The notes below the pieces were generated by a model. It saw nothing but the letters and a program-made list of their open reading frames with translations, was not told the DNA's origin and ran no database searches. Positions 30,141 through 38,366 of a stretch of 64,000 nucleotides of DNA are shown piece by piece; position 1 is the first letter of the stretch, and each line of letters begins with the position of its first letter. Made by a program: the position numbers and the translations under genes. The stretch is taken from assembly GCA_018333075.1 (NCBI GenBank), contig BORH01000005.1:248001-312000 (forward strand), read 5' to 3'. Origin of the DNA: Heyndrickxia sporothermodurans (GTDB lineage: Bacteria > Bacillota > Bacilli > Bacillales > Bacillaceae_C).

Positions 30141-30226
30141 ATGGACGGATTTTCAGGGAAAGTTCAAAAGTCGACTATCCATATTCGGGAAAATCGAAAG
30201 GCAGATTTTCCTGATTCCTTTTTTTT
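30141..30226 (+). promoter_or_regulatory. Attenuator-like structure upstream of dnaD
   Basis: Segment GGGAAAATC (30187-30195) can pair either downstream with GATTTTCC (30204-30211), giving a hairpin followed within 10 bases by eight Ts, or upstream with GATTTTC (30148-30154). The two pairings exclude each other, as in an attenuator. ATGGA/TCCAT (30141-30145 with 30178-30182) could add a pseudoknot. It ends about 37 bases before dnaD. Function is inference; it may only be a second terminator. Confidence 0.35.
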
Positions 30227-30262
30227 CGTTCATCATTTATACTTAATTATGAGGTGTACTAA

Positions 30263-30958
30263 ATGGACAAAGAGATATTAATGACATGGATTGAAGAGGG
30301 GAGTATTCAAATTTCTCAGCTTTTAATGTCAAAGTATAAACATATAGGTTTAGATGAAACGGAATTAGTATTAATCCTTCAAGTTTATTCTTTTTTAGAA
30401 AAAGGAAATGACTTTCCTACTCCAGAAGAATTGGCCAATAGAATGACTATACCTGATAGCTTATGTGCGTCAATCTTACGAAAGCTTGTTCAAAATCAGT
30501 ATATTAGCATTGAAGAAGGCTATTCCGAAGATAATATTCGGTTTGAAAAATATTCATTAAAACCCTTATGGAATAAGCTTTTAGATGATATGATTTATGA
30601 CAAAAAACAGCAAGAGTTAGAAAAAAGTTTACATGAGGAGACCAATCTTTATACCACTTTTGAACAAGAATTTGGACGACCATTATCACCACTTGAATGT
30701 GAAACTTTAGCTATGTGGCTTGATCAAGATCACCAAAGCCCAGTTGTTATAAAGGCCGCTTTACGGGAGGCAGTGATTTCTGGAAAATTAAATTTTCGAT
30801 ATATTGATCGAATTTTATTTGAGTGGAAGAAAAACGGAATTAATACGATTGAACAAGCTCGTAATTTTGGACAAAAATTTCGACAATCACGCAAAAAAAC
30901 ACAAACTGTTCAAAAAAGCTCAAATACAGTCCCATTCTATAACTGGTTAGAACAATAG
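30263..30958 (+). CDS. dnaD: Primosomal protein DnaD
   Basis: A 231-aa replication-restart and initiation protein that works with DnaB and DnaI to load the helicase. The N-terminal winged-helix oligomerisation domain runs to about residue 100 (LNETELV-like segment, PTPEELANRM). The C-terminal DnaD domain contains FEQEFGRPLSPLECE and the RYIDRILFEWKKNGI motif typical of the family. It is followed by nth, as in B. subtilis (dnaD-nth-ypoC). Confidence 0.96.
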   Translation: MDKEILMTWIEEGSIQISQLLMSKYKHIGLDETELVLILQVYSFLEKGNDFPTPEELANRMTIPDSLCASILRKLVQNQYISIEEGYSEDNIRFEKYSLKPLWNKLLDDMIYDKKQQELEKSLHEETNLYTTFEQEFGRPLSPLECETLAMWLDQDHQSPVVIKAALREAVISGKLNFRYIDRILFEWKKNGINTIEQARNFGQKFRQSRKKTQTVQKSSNTVPFYNWLEQ

Positions 30959-30996
30959 CTAGATTATCAAGATTGTAAGTAAGGTGGAAACAGATT

Positions 30997-31650
30997 ATGT
31001 TAAATTTACAGCAAATTCGCTATTGCCTTGATGAGATGGGAAAGCTATTTCCTAATGCTCATTGTGAACTAAATCATTCAAATCCTTTTGAACTGATTAT
31101 TGCAGTTTCACTTTCTGCACAATGTACGGACGCTTTTGTAAATAAAATTACCAAAAAACTATTTGAAAAATATAAAACTCCTGAAGACTATTTATCTGTA
31201 TCTATTGAAGAATTACAAAATGATATCAGGTCAATCGGATTATATAGAAATAAAGCAAAAAATATACAAAAACTTTGCCGAATGTTGATAGATGAATATG
31301 ATGGCGTTCTTCCTAATGATAGAGATGAATTAACGAAATTCCCAGGAGTTGGTAGGAAAACAGCAAATGTTGTTGTATCAGTTGCGTTTGGTGTTCCTGC
31401 AATTGCTGTTGACACGCATGTGGAAAGAGTAAGTAAACGTCTTGCTATCTGCAAATGGAAAGATAATGTATTAGAGGTAGAAAAAACGTTAATGAGAAAA
31501 ATACCTAAAGAAGAGTGGTCGATTACTCACCATCGAATGATTTTTTTTGGTAGGTATCATTGTAAGGCACAAAATCCTCAATGTGAAATTTGTCCTCTAC
31601 TCGATCTTTGCCGTGAAGGAAAAAAAAGAATGAAAAAAGGGCTTAATTAA
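30997..31650 (+). CDS. nth: Endonuclease III
   Basis: Base-excision DNA glycosylase/AP lyase, 217 aa. Helix-hairpin-helix LTKFPGVGRKTANVV contains the catalytic Lys. The catalytic Asp is in AVDTHVERVSKR. The C-terminal [4Fe-4S] motif C-x6-C-x2-C-x5-C is complete (CKAQNPQCEICPLLDLC). The ribosome site is AAGGTGG. Its stop codon TAA directly abuts the ypoC ATG. Confidence 0.97.
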   Translation: MLNLQQIRYCLDEMGKLFPNAHCELNHSNPFELIIAVSLSAQCTDAFVNKITKKLFEKYKTPEDYLSVSIEELQNDIRSIGLYRNKAKNIQKLCRMLIDEYDGVLPNDRDELTKFPGVGRKTANVVVSVAFGVPAIAVDTHVERVSKRLAICKWKDNVLEVEKTLMRKIPKEEWSITHHRMIFFGRYHCKAQNPQCEICPLLDLCREGKKRMKKGLN

Positions 31651-32169
31651 ATGGAATTAAGCATACCATCTCAAATTAAACATTCATTGTTCTTCGAAAA
31701 GGAAAAAGTAAATATTGATGTGGACGAGGAGCTTTCTTCTGAAAATCGGTATTTATTATTTGAAATCCTCTATTATCATTCCATCCACACAAAACAGCCA
31801 TGGTTAACACCAAAAGACCATATACCAATCATAATAGAGCTGTGGAAGGGTAAGGAACAAAAGTTAAAGACTTTGTTTAAGAAACGAAGTAAGGAAACGA
31901 AACTGAAAATGATAAACAGCATTACCATTTGTTTTTTATTGATATTTTGGATGAATGGGGAACCAGTTCATTTAGCAAGCTGGAAAGAAAAAATTAAAGG
32001 ATATCAGCACAAAACAGTAAATCTAGAAGAAAGGCTGGAATTCATCCTTTCAAATGCCTCATCATATTTGGCTTTTGTTCAACTATCAGAAATAATTAAT
32101 GAGCAAAATAAGTTATGGGTAAAATACAACGCCATGAATGAATGGAAAAGAAAAAAGGAGGCTGACTAA
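31651..32169 (+). CDS. ypoC: YpoC family protein
   Basis: A 172-aa protein of unknown role, placed directly after nth as in B. subtilis ypoC. It has a hydrophobic patch (INSITICFLLIFWMNG) and conserved W/K-rich segments (QPWLTPKDHIP). The start ATG abuts the nth stop without a gap. Its own stop codon lies inside the terminator hairpin that it shares with ponA. Confidence 0.8.
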   Translation: MELSIPSQIKHSLFFEKEKVNIDVDEELSSENRYLLFEILYYHSIHTKQPWLTPKDHIPIIIELWKGKEQKLKTLFKKRSKETKLKMINSITICFLLIFWMNGEPVHLASWKEKIKGYQHKTVNLEERLEFILSNASSYLAFVQLSEIINEQNKLWVKYNAMNEWKRKKEAD

Positions 32170-32188
32170 TTTGTCAGCCTCCTTTTTT
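32151..32188. terminator. Bidirectional terminator between ypoC and ponA
   Basis: GGAGGCTGAC/GTCAGCCTCC perfect stem with flanking A6 and T6 tracts. It contains the ypoC stop codon in its loop. Confidence 0.95.
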
Positions 32189-32201
32189 CTTTCATTTATG
32201 A

Positions 32202-34847
32202 TTAAGGTTGTTCGTTATCTCCAGGGTTTGTTTGCCCCCCATCACCATCACCGTTGTCAGGAGGTTCACTGCCATTGTCCTGTCCATTACCCTTGTCATT
32301 TCCCTTATCATTACCATTATCGTGGCCGTTGCCATTACCCTTGTCATTGCCTTGACCGTTTTCACCGGCATTATTGTCATTACCAGAATCTTTGTCCTTA
32401 TCTTTGTCCTTATCTTTTTCGTTTTCTTTATCTTTATTCTTATCTTTTTCTTCGGAATTAGGATCCTTTACTGTAATCGTTATACTTGCTGGTTTACTTC
32501 TTTGATCCCCAAGTACAGCAGTCACCTCAATTCGATAAGTTCCATTTAATTTTGGATTGGAAATAGTCAACGTTGTATCCCTGGTGTTGCCTAATGATTG
32601 TTTTCCTTCATTATTAAAGGATGCCGCTATATCAAATGAAACACCTTCTTTTAATTTTGGATGATCCCAATTGACAGTAATTTCATTCGTATCTGGATTA
32701 TAGGTTCCATTAAGTTTTGTTGGTGACTCTAACACATTATACTTTGTTGAAACCTGTTGAGGCACGTCATGGCCTCTTACAAATAATTCATACACAATTT
32801 TATCACTAGGAGTGTATGCACTTGCTTTTAGATTTGTACCTACCTCCATAGGTACTTTAACAACACTTTTCGGCATTTCAAAATCTGGTGTGTTTTTACC
32901 TTCTGATACATGTGCCATCAAATTTTTAAAGATGAGCTGTGAAATTTTTTGTTCATTTGGTGTTAAATAATATTTGAAATTTCCATTTTTATCAAAACTA
33001 CTATCATAACCAGTCCATACAGCTGCAGTGTAATTTGTCGTATATCCTGCAAACCATGAATCAGGACTTGCGCCTGAAGGAATACCATATTCCCTAACAT
33101 CATCATCACTAAAGTTTGTAGTACCTGTTTTTCCTGCAACTGGGAGACCAGGAATATGTGCCATTGTGCCTGTTGCTTGTGGTTTTGTTAAAACATCCTT
33201 TAGCATATCGGTAACCATGTACGCAGTATAATCTTGCATCGCAATTTTCGGTTCAGGATTTGTCTTAACAACGGTTTCACCATCTGCCAGGACAATTTTT
33301 CTTACAGTATGTGGTGTATTATAAATTCCATTGTTACCAAAAGCAGAGTAGGCACCGGCCATTTTCATAGGTGACATTTGTAGGCCACCACCAATTGCAG
33401 AAGAAGGTACCATTTCATTTTCTTTTAAATCCAAACCAAGATTGTTTGCAAATTCTCTAGTGTTTTTCGGTCCAACTTCAGCCCAAGCTTTCGCAGCAGG
33501 GACATTTCGAGATGTGTATAAAGCTTTTCGGATAGACATTTGTCCCCAATGTCTATTATCCCAGTTATTTAATTCTGGTCCATTATTAATATAATGATAC
33601 GGCTCATCGACAATTTGATGAGAAGTAGACCATTGTAAATAATTGATTGCAGGGCCATAATCAAGAATCGGTTTTATGGTTGAACCTGGAGAGCGTTTAA
33701 TATCAACAGCCCGATTCAATCCACGTTGTACCTTCGGATTTCTTGCCCCACCGACTGCTCTTATTTCACCTGTTTTCGTATCAAGTAATGTGATACCTGC
33801 TTGGAATACATTATCTGGATATTGAACAATTTCATTTGTGTTTAATATCTTTTCTGTATATTCTTGAGCATCTGGATCAATTGTTGTATAAATTTTTAAT
33901 CCATCTGAAAATGGGTTATAACCTAGTTTTTCTACTTCTTTAATAACTAAATCCATAAATGCATCATATTTATATTGAACAATATTATCGCGATCTTTTT
34001 TCTTAACCAGTCCTTTAGTTATAGGAACCTTTTTAGCATCTTCCATTTCCTGCTTAGTAATTTTCTTATGCTGATACATCAATCCTAATACAACATTTCT
34101 ACGCTTCTCAGCTCGATCAGGATGGTCAAAAGGATTATAATTATTAGGACTTTGTTGTAATCCAGCAATAAGTGCAATTTGTGGAAGCTTCAATTTATCC
34201 AATGTCTTGTTATAATAGTGCTTAGAAGCCGTTTGGATTCCATGAATTCCATCTGACATATAAATTTTATTGACGTACATTTCAAAGATTTCTTCTTTTG
34301 TGTACTCTCTCTCTAATTTTACAGATAACCATGCCTCTTGTGCTTTTCTTTCTAATGTCTTTTTATCTGATAAAAATGACATTTTTACTACTTGCTGTGT
34401 AATGGTACTTGCACCTTCAGATCCGAAGCCTCTCTTAAAGTTGGCTACTACTGCTCCCCCAAGACGAATAGGATCGATTCCATGATGCTTAAAAAAGCGT
34501 GAATCCTCTGTAGCAATAATTGCATCTTTAACTAAATCTGGAATTTTATTATAGGTTATATAATCACGTTTTCCAGAACCGATTTTTCCAACAACTTTAT
34601 TATCCATAGACAATACTTCAGAAGCGATGGGATCTTGTAATTGCTTTTTGTTTAAATGTGGTGCTTTGCTTGCATAATAAGCAAATGTTCCAACACCCGC
34701 TAAGAAACCAATGACCCCGATAATGAAAATAGTTAAAATAATTCGTTTAAATATTGAACCCTTTTTTCCTTTTTTCTTAGTCTTTTTATTTTTAACAGCA
34801 CCTTGCTGTTTTTTTCGTTCTTCACGAGTTTGATATTTTTCTGTCAT
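32202..34847 (-). CDS. ponA: Class A penicillin-binding protein 1
   Basis: Bifunctional peptidoglycan synthase of 881 aa. It has a basic cytoplasmic tail, one membrane anchor near residues 32-55 and a GT51 glycosyltransferase domain (EDSRFFKHHGID, GASTITQQVVK). The transpeptidase domain has the catalytic SxxK in SPGSTIKP, the SRN motif and KTGTT. An FN3-like domain (about 690-790) follows, then a tail of about 85 residues rich in Asp, Lys, Asn and Gly. It is downstream of recU on the minus strand, as in B. subtilis. The low-complexity tail is unusually long in Gly/Asn/Asp repeats. Confidence 0.96.
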   Translation of the reverse strand: MTEKYQTREERKKQQGAVKNKKTKKKGKKGSIFKRIILTIFIIGVIGFLAGVGTFAYYASKAPHLNKKQLQDPIASEVLSMDNKVVGKIGSGKRDYITYNKIPDLVKDAIIATEDSRFFKHHGIDPIRLGGAVVANFKRGFGSEGASTITQQVVKMSFLSDKKTLERKAQEAWLSVKLEREYTKEEIFEMYVNKIYMSDGIHGIQTASKHYYNKTLDKLKLPQIALIAGLQQSPNNYNPFDHPDRAEKRRNVVLGLMYQHKKITKQEMEDAKKVPITKGLVKKKDRDNIVQYKYDAFMDLVIKEVEKLGYNPFSDGLKIYTTIDPDAQEYTEKILNTNEIVQYPDNVFQAGITLLDTKTGEIRAVGGARNPKVQRGLNRAVDIKRSPGSTIKPILDYGPAINYLQWSTSHQIVDEPYHYINNGPELNNWDNRHWGQMSIRKALYTSRNVPAAKAWAEVGPKNTREFANNLGLDLKENEMVPSSAIGGGLQMSPMKMAGAYSAFGNNGIYNTPHTVRKIVLADGETVVKTNPEPKIAMQDYTAYMVTDMLKDVLTKPQATGTMAHIPGLPVAGKTGTTNFSDDDVREYGIPSGASPDSWFAGYTTNYTAAVWTGYDSSFDKNGNFKYYLTPNEQKISQLIFKNLMAHVSEGKNTPDFEMPKSVVKVPMEVGTNLKASAYTPSDKIVYELFVRGHDVPQQVSTKYNVLESPTKLNGTYNPDTNEITVNWDHPKLKEGVSFDIAASFNNEGKQSLGNTRDTTLTISNPKLNGTYRIEVTAVLGDQRSKPASITITVKDPNSEEKDKNKDKENEKDKDKDKDKDSGNDNNAGENGQGNDKGNGNGHDNGNDKGNDKGNGQDNGSEPPDNGDGDGGQTNPGDNEQP
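32225..32455 (-). repeat. Low-complexity repeat encoding the PonA C-terminal tail
   Basis: Short degenerate repeats on the minus strand encode KDKDKDKD and then reiterated GNDKGNG / GHDNGNDKG units. The repeats are at DNA level too (recurring CCTTATCTTTGT and ATTACCCTTGTC-like words on the plus strand), so length variation by slippage is likely. Confidence 0.8.
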
Positions 34848-34911
34848 AAAGTAATTTCCTCTCTTTCCTAAATCATTTGCATTTGATTTAGAATGCGAAA
34901 CAGATGTTAAC

Positions 34912-35526
34912 TTATATTTTCCTATTTAATATTTTATTGATTATTGGGATATAATCAATTCGAGGATGAAGTCCAATCGAAATAGGATGAGCTACTGTTT
35001 CAATTTCATCTTTTTTAATAGATTTTCTCCCGCCAGCTAACATTCGATCCCAAAAACGAAATAAATAAACGCTTTCCATTAAAAAAACTTCTTCTGTTTT
35101 AGCAAAGCGAAGGATAACAAAAGAAATTCCGTTTTGATCGACAACTTTTTTCATATGATCAATCTGATGATCATGAAAATTTTGTAAAGGAAAAGAAGTT
35201 GTATTATTCGTTTCTTTCGCCTCAAAATCAATGTATCTTCCTTGGTAAACTCCGTTGTAATCAGTTGTTGATGGCTGTTTAAAATACGCTTCTTTAATGA
35301 CAGCAGTACTTCTTGATTGATAATCAACATGCACAATTTGTACTGGAGTTGGTTTTTTATGGATGACAGCAGTTCCTTTTTGCAAGTAGAATAGATTGGT
35401 TATATTTAAGTCTTCCTCTAATGTCATTCCCCTATTACTATATGAAATACTTTTCGAAGGTTTCGGCTGCTTTTTGGCCGTTTTGTCTAAAATGTATTTC
35501 TTTCCATTTGGGTATCTTAATTCCAT
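34912..35526 (-). CDS. recU: Holliday junction resolvase RecU
   Basis: A 204-aa resolvase that cleaves four-way junctions in recombination and chromosome segregation. Family hallmarks: [23 protein letters not shown] with the acidic nuclease residues, and [14 protein letters not shown]. The N-terminal basic stretch is typical. It is the first gene of the recU-ponA operon; the 64 bases between them contain no terminator. Confidence 0.96.
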   Translation of the reverse strand: MELRYPNGKKYILDKTAKKQPKPSKSISYSNRGMTLEEDLNITNLFYLQKGTAVIHKKPTPVQIVHVDYQSRSTAVIKEAYFKQPSTTDYNGVYQGRYIDFEAKETNNTTSFPLQNFHDHQIDHMKKVVDQNGISFVILRFAKTEEVFLMESVYLFRFWDRMLAGGRKSIKKDEIETVAHPISIGLHPRIDYIPIINKILNRKI

Positions 35527-35548
35527 CCATCCTCACCTCACAAGCTAA

Positions 35549-35557
35549 ATTATATCA
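35549..35557 (-). promoter_or_regulatory. Extended -10 promoter for recU-ponA
   Basis: On the minus strand TGATATAAT: perfect TATAAT with the TGn extension, about 25 bases before recU. The -35 is poor. Confidence 0.5.
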
Positions 35558-35559
35558 TA

Positions 35560-35874
35560 GCAGAAAAATATATTGATTGGGTGAATAAAAAGTCTTATTT
35601 CTTTCTTTAATAACATTGTAAATGGGATGAGCGTCTGTTTCCTAGGGAAAACGGATCTTTTCCTCAATAATATTTAAAAATAATCACTTATTTTACCTTG
35701 TGGGATAAATATCCATTGGAAAAAATCTCATAAATAAATATTTATGGCTGCTTTATCATTATATGACGTTTATTATTATCATTTTGTTTCATTTATTAAT
35801 CTATTTTTCTTAAAATCTGTAATTTTGATTTGTATGTAATAAAATAGAAAAAGATCAACATATTGGAGTATAAC
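35560..35874. other. Intergenic stretch upstream of recU
   Basis: About 310 very AT-rich bases between recU and the minus-strand mini-gene terminator. I find no open frame with a ribosome site on either strand. B. subtilis carries yppC (DUF2515) next to recU; nothing like it is present here. Confidence 0.5.
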
Positions 35875-35914
35875 AAAAAAGCTTGTAAAGAAAAATTTCT
35901 TTTTACAAGCTTTT
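35875..35914 (-). terminator. Terminator for the 34-aa minus-strand gene
   Basis: Long stem AAAAGCTTGTAAA/TTTACAAGCTTTT. On the minus strand it is followed by a T-run (CTTTTTTG), so it ends transcripts coming from 36130. Confidence 0.8.
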
Positions 35915-36025
35915 AAATCAATAATCGGTTTATATATTTCTGTATAACTAAAAATAGATATTGAATGAATATTTCAAATGATTTTTCAGCTATCCAAAAT
36001 AAAGCTAAAGTAGTTCAATTGAATG

Positions 36026-36130
36026 TTAAGTTGATGGACGATTTGGTCCTGATAATTTTGGATTGTTATCAGCAGCTTTTGTTTTTGCTTTTTCTTCTTT
36101 ATCTCTTTGTTTTTTTAAATCTTTGTTCAT
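36026..36130 (-). CDS. 34-aa hydrophilic miniprotein, possibly spore-associated
   Basis: Minus-strand frame starting ATG at 36130 with a near-perfect ribosome site AGGAGGTG (36147-36140) nine bases upstream, and its own terminator downstream. The product begins MNKDLKKQRDKEEK and ends SGPNRPST; it is lysine-rich, with no Cys and no hydrophobic segment. Size, composition and monocistronic setting resemble the minor small acid-soluble spore proteins, but I do not recognise a named family. A weak SigG-like pair (TGATTC, then CATACAA at 36212-36206) lies upstream. Expression signals make it credible as a gene. Confidence 0.65.
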   Translation of the reverse strand: MNKDLKKQRDKEEKAKTKAADNNPKLSGPNRPST

Positions 36131-36317
36131 ACCTAAAAACACCTCCTGTTTATATTTTGTACTAATTCATTTTTACCATGCACCTGTCGAAATGATCAAA
36201 ATGAATTGTATGATTAACACTTTCTTTGCCGAATCAGTTCTAGTTTTGTCACTCTTGAAGGTGATTGAAATTGAAGCAAGAATATATAATTATAAATACT
36301 GATTGGAGGGGTTTTTG

Positions 36318-36557
36318 ATGTTTTTAAAGGAAGATATAGTAACAAAGTTAGAAAAAGTGGAAAATTTACTTGAGAACTTAGAAGTACAGTTTACAATGCA
36401 AATACAGCAAGAGAGAGACAGTATTTATTCAAAAGCTCAACAATCACAAGCAGTTCTTGAAAGTAAATTAAAAAGACTTGAAAAAAAATTAATTATTAAA
36501 AGATTTTCTCATGTTGAAATGAATAAACTTACCTTTAAGTATCAAAGGCTTGGATAA
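36318..36557 (+). CDS. 79-aa coiled-coil protein of unknown function
   Basis: ATG 36318 is six bases after TTGGAGGGG. The protein is almost entirely heptad-like helix (DIVTKLEKVENLLENLEVQF, then LESKLKRLEKKLIIKRF), with a basic C-terminus. There is no signal or membrane segment. Its place just before yppE is where B. subtilis has yppD, but I cannot confirm homology. It is followed by its own terminator, so it is a single-gene unit. Confidence 0.6.
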   Translation: MFLKEDIVTKLEKVENLLENLEVQFTMQIQQERDSIYSKAQQSQAVLESKLKRLEKKLIIKRFSHVEMNKLTFKYQRLG

Positions 36558-36618
36558 TGACTAGATTTTGACCATAATTGGGATGAAAGGATATAATGAA
36601 ATATAATTTATTTGCCGA

Positions 36619-36645
36619 GTAGCTTTTTTAAAAGCTGCTTTTTAT
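36619..36645 (+). terminator. Terminator before yppE
   Basis: AGCTTTT/AAAAGCT stem extended by G-T and G-C pairs with a two-base loop drawn out, followed by TTTTTATTT. Confidence 0.7.
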
Positions 36646-36664
36646 TTAGGAGGAAATAAAGGAG

Positions 36665-37033
36665 ATGTCAGAAGCTTCACTTGTTGAATTAACCAAAAAG
36701 CTAATTGAGTTAAATCAGTTTGCGTTTCAAACATATAATCAAGGAAGAGAAAGTGGGAAGCAAGGAGATTTTTACAAGGAGGTTAAACCATTCGTAGATC
36801 AAGTAAAACAATATTGTGAAACTTGGTTACCTATCGCAATAAATTGGGTCAATAAAATTCAGCCAAAGCATCTTCACTCTGCTCAATTAAAAAATACTAG
36901 TGAAAATCTTCAAATGGTTTCAGTTAAAGCTTATTTTCCTGATACGAGCCTAAAAAAATTTAAAAGCCATATACAATCTGTAGATTATGTATTAAAAAGA
37001 TTATTGGATGAGATGGAGAAAAATAATAATTAA
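36665..37033 (+). CDS. yppE: YppE family protein (DUF1798)
   Basis: A 122-aa helical protein with family-like segments (LVELTKKLIELN, FYKEVKPFVDQVKQY, WINKIQPKHLH-like). Length, order and pattern match B. subtilis YppE, whose four-helix fold is known but whose function is not. The ribosome site is AAGGAGA seven bases away. The next gene is yppG; the small yppF found between them in B. subtilis is absent. Confidence 0.83.
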   Translation: MSEASLVELTKKLIELNQFAFQTYNQGRESGKQGDFYKEVKPFVDQVKQYCETWLPIAINWVNKIQPKHLHSAQLKNTSENLQMVSVKAYFPDTSLKKFKSHIQSVDYVLKRLLDEMEKNNN

Positions 37034-37126
37034 TAAATGGTTTTCGTTAAATATAGACATATCACCAATTTTTTAACCCTTCATATTGTAATAGTAGTGA
37101 TGACCTGTAAACAGGAGGAATTACAG

Positions 37127-37645
37127 ATGATGGGAAGAAATCCTTACTTATTTAATCAATCATTGATACGAAATTACCAGCCTCAGGCGAATCATTATCA
37201 GTCATATTTTCCATATATGCAAGCAAGCCATCAACCGAATATGCATTATCAAAATCCTTATGGTAATTACCAACCACCGGTAATGCCCGCACAACCAATA
37301 CCATTTGGACCAGCGTTTTATTATCAGCAGCAAGGTAATAATTATTCGGGAGATGATTCACAAAACTCTCATATTTTTCAAAATCCGTTACAGGCAGTGG
37401 ATAATTACCAGAATAATTCTCAGAAGCATCCAAATATGCAAAATCAATTTAGTAATCCTTATCCAAATGGGAATCATAATATAAAACCTGCTCAAGGAGG
37501 TATGAGTACGTTAATGAACTCATTTAAATCTCAAGACGGCTCATTAGATTTTAACAAAATGGTTAATACCGCTGGCCAAATGATGAACGCAGTCAATCAA
37601 GTATCTTCAATGGTAAAAGGGCTTGGAGGTCTTTTTAAAGCATAG
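37127..37645 (+). CDS. yppG: YppG family low-complexity protein
   Basis: A 172-aa protein. It starts at ATG 37127, eight bases after AGGAGG. Its N-terminal two thirds are rich in Asn, Gln, Tyr and Pro (repeated PYGNYQPP, YYQQQGNN), followed by a more ordered end (FNKMVNTAGQMMNAVNQVSSMVKGLGGLFK). This matches the YppG-like family of spore-formers. A spore-surface location would suit the composition but is inference. The stop codon lies inside its terminator. Confidence 0.8.
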   Translation: MMGRNPYLFNQSLIRNYQPQANHYQSYFPYMQASHQPNMHYQNPYGNYQPPVMPAQPIPFGPAFYYQQQGNNYSGDDSQNSHIFQNPLQAVDNYQNNSQKHPNMQNQFSNPYPNGNHNIKPAQGGMSTLMNSFKSQDGSLDFNKMVNTAGQMMNAVNQVSSMVKGLGGLFKA

Positions 37646-37662
37646 GCTTCTATGCCTTTTTG
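37640..37662 (+). terminator. Terminator of yppG
   Basis: GCATAG/CTATGC stem with loop GCTT, then CTTTTTG. The stem includes the yppG TAG stop. Confidence 0.75.
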
Positions 37663-37729
37663 TTTTATACTATTAATTGTAATGATTTCAATTTAAGTAC
37701 AAAAATAAGGAAGTTTATATATATCAACA

Positions 37730-37758
37730 AAAGGAATCAGTAAATATCTGATTCCTTT
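37730..37758. terminator. Terminator of the hsp20 gene
   Basis: Perfect 11-bp stem AAAGGAATCAG/CTGATTCCTTT. It has Ts beyond it on the minus strand (TTTTGTTG) and a shorter run on the plus strand. Confidence 0.88.
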
Positions 37759-37766
37759 CATTTTCA

Positions 37767-38237
37767 TTATTCAATTTTAAGTCTTTTCCCTTTTTCTTTT
37801 GGGGCAGTAATTGTTAATAAACCATCTTCATAGTTAGCCTTGACCTTTTCTTCATTAATGGGCAGGGGAAGGGGGATCGTTCTTGTTGAGCGTTGAATGG
37901 AGTTTTTATTAAACATTGAATTTTGAGCCTGAGCCTCTTTTACTATTTTTTCTTTGTGCTCAACAGTTATAGTAATGTATTTTTCAAATATACCTATATC
38001 AATTTGATCCTTTTTTATTCCTGATAATTTTGCGGTTATTATATAATGATTTTCAGATTCGCTTAAATCAATAGGAAAGCCACTCATAGGAAAAGGTGAC
38101 ATAAAGAAATCATCAATGCTTTGAAGAAATCCTTTTACAGGACGTTCATGAAAGAGTTCATTTATTGATCTGAAAAAATCTTGAAAAGGCTCTTGAAAAT
38201 GATTTTTTCGAGTTTCATCTGGTAATTGCTCAGACAT
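37767..38237 (-). CDS. Hsp20/alpha-crystallin small heat-shock protein
   Basis: A 156-aa ATP-independent holdase. The alpha-crystallin domain runs from about residue 58 to 150 (PIDLSESENHYIITAKLSGIKK at its start; YEDGLLTITAPKEK near its end, where the family has A-x-x-n-GVL). The final residues KRLKIE resemble the I-x-I tail. It is monocistronic on the minus strand, with AGAGAGGAGA as ribosome site. Spore coat CotM/CotP-type relatives exist, so a heat or sporulation role cannot be decided from sequence. Confidence 0.9.
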   Translation of the reverse strand: MSEQLPDETRKNHFQEPFQDFFRSINELFHERPVKGFLQSIDDFFMSPFPMSGFPIDLSESENHYIITAKLSGIKKDQIDIGIFEKYITITVEHKEKIVKEAQAQNSMFNKNSIQRSTRTIPLPLPINEEKVKANYEDGLLTITAPKEKGKRLKIE

Positions 38238-38366
38238 GTATGTTCTCCTCTCTATATAAGACTTTTTATTGTATAGTATGTAAATTTCACTGTAAAAGTG
38301 ACGTAAGAAAAACTACTTTATAAACGAACGTTTATTCACTAAAATATAAATGTGAGGTGGAAACTG

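Noticed and set aside
32138-32549. Two plus-strand frames of over 100 codons rich in His/Tyr and hydrophobic residues.
   Set aside because: They are antisense to the low-complexity PonA tail; repeat DNA keeps several frames open. No ribosome site, and they run through the ypoC/ponA terminator.
35965-36302. Plus-strand frames rich in Leu/Phe around 36.0-36.3 kb.
   Set aside because: They are shadows of the minus-strand 34-aa gene, whose ribosome site and terminator are far better.
37127-37500. Possible direct-repeat or CRISPR-like array in the Asn/Gln/Tyr-rich part of yppG.
   Set aside because: Repeats are irregular amino-acid composition bias without constant repeat and spacer lengths. No CRISPR array seen anywhere.
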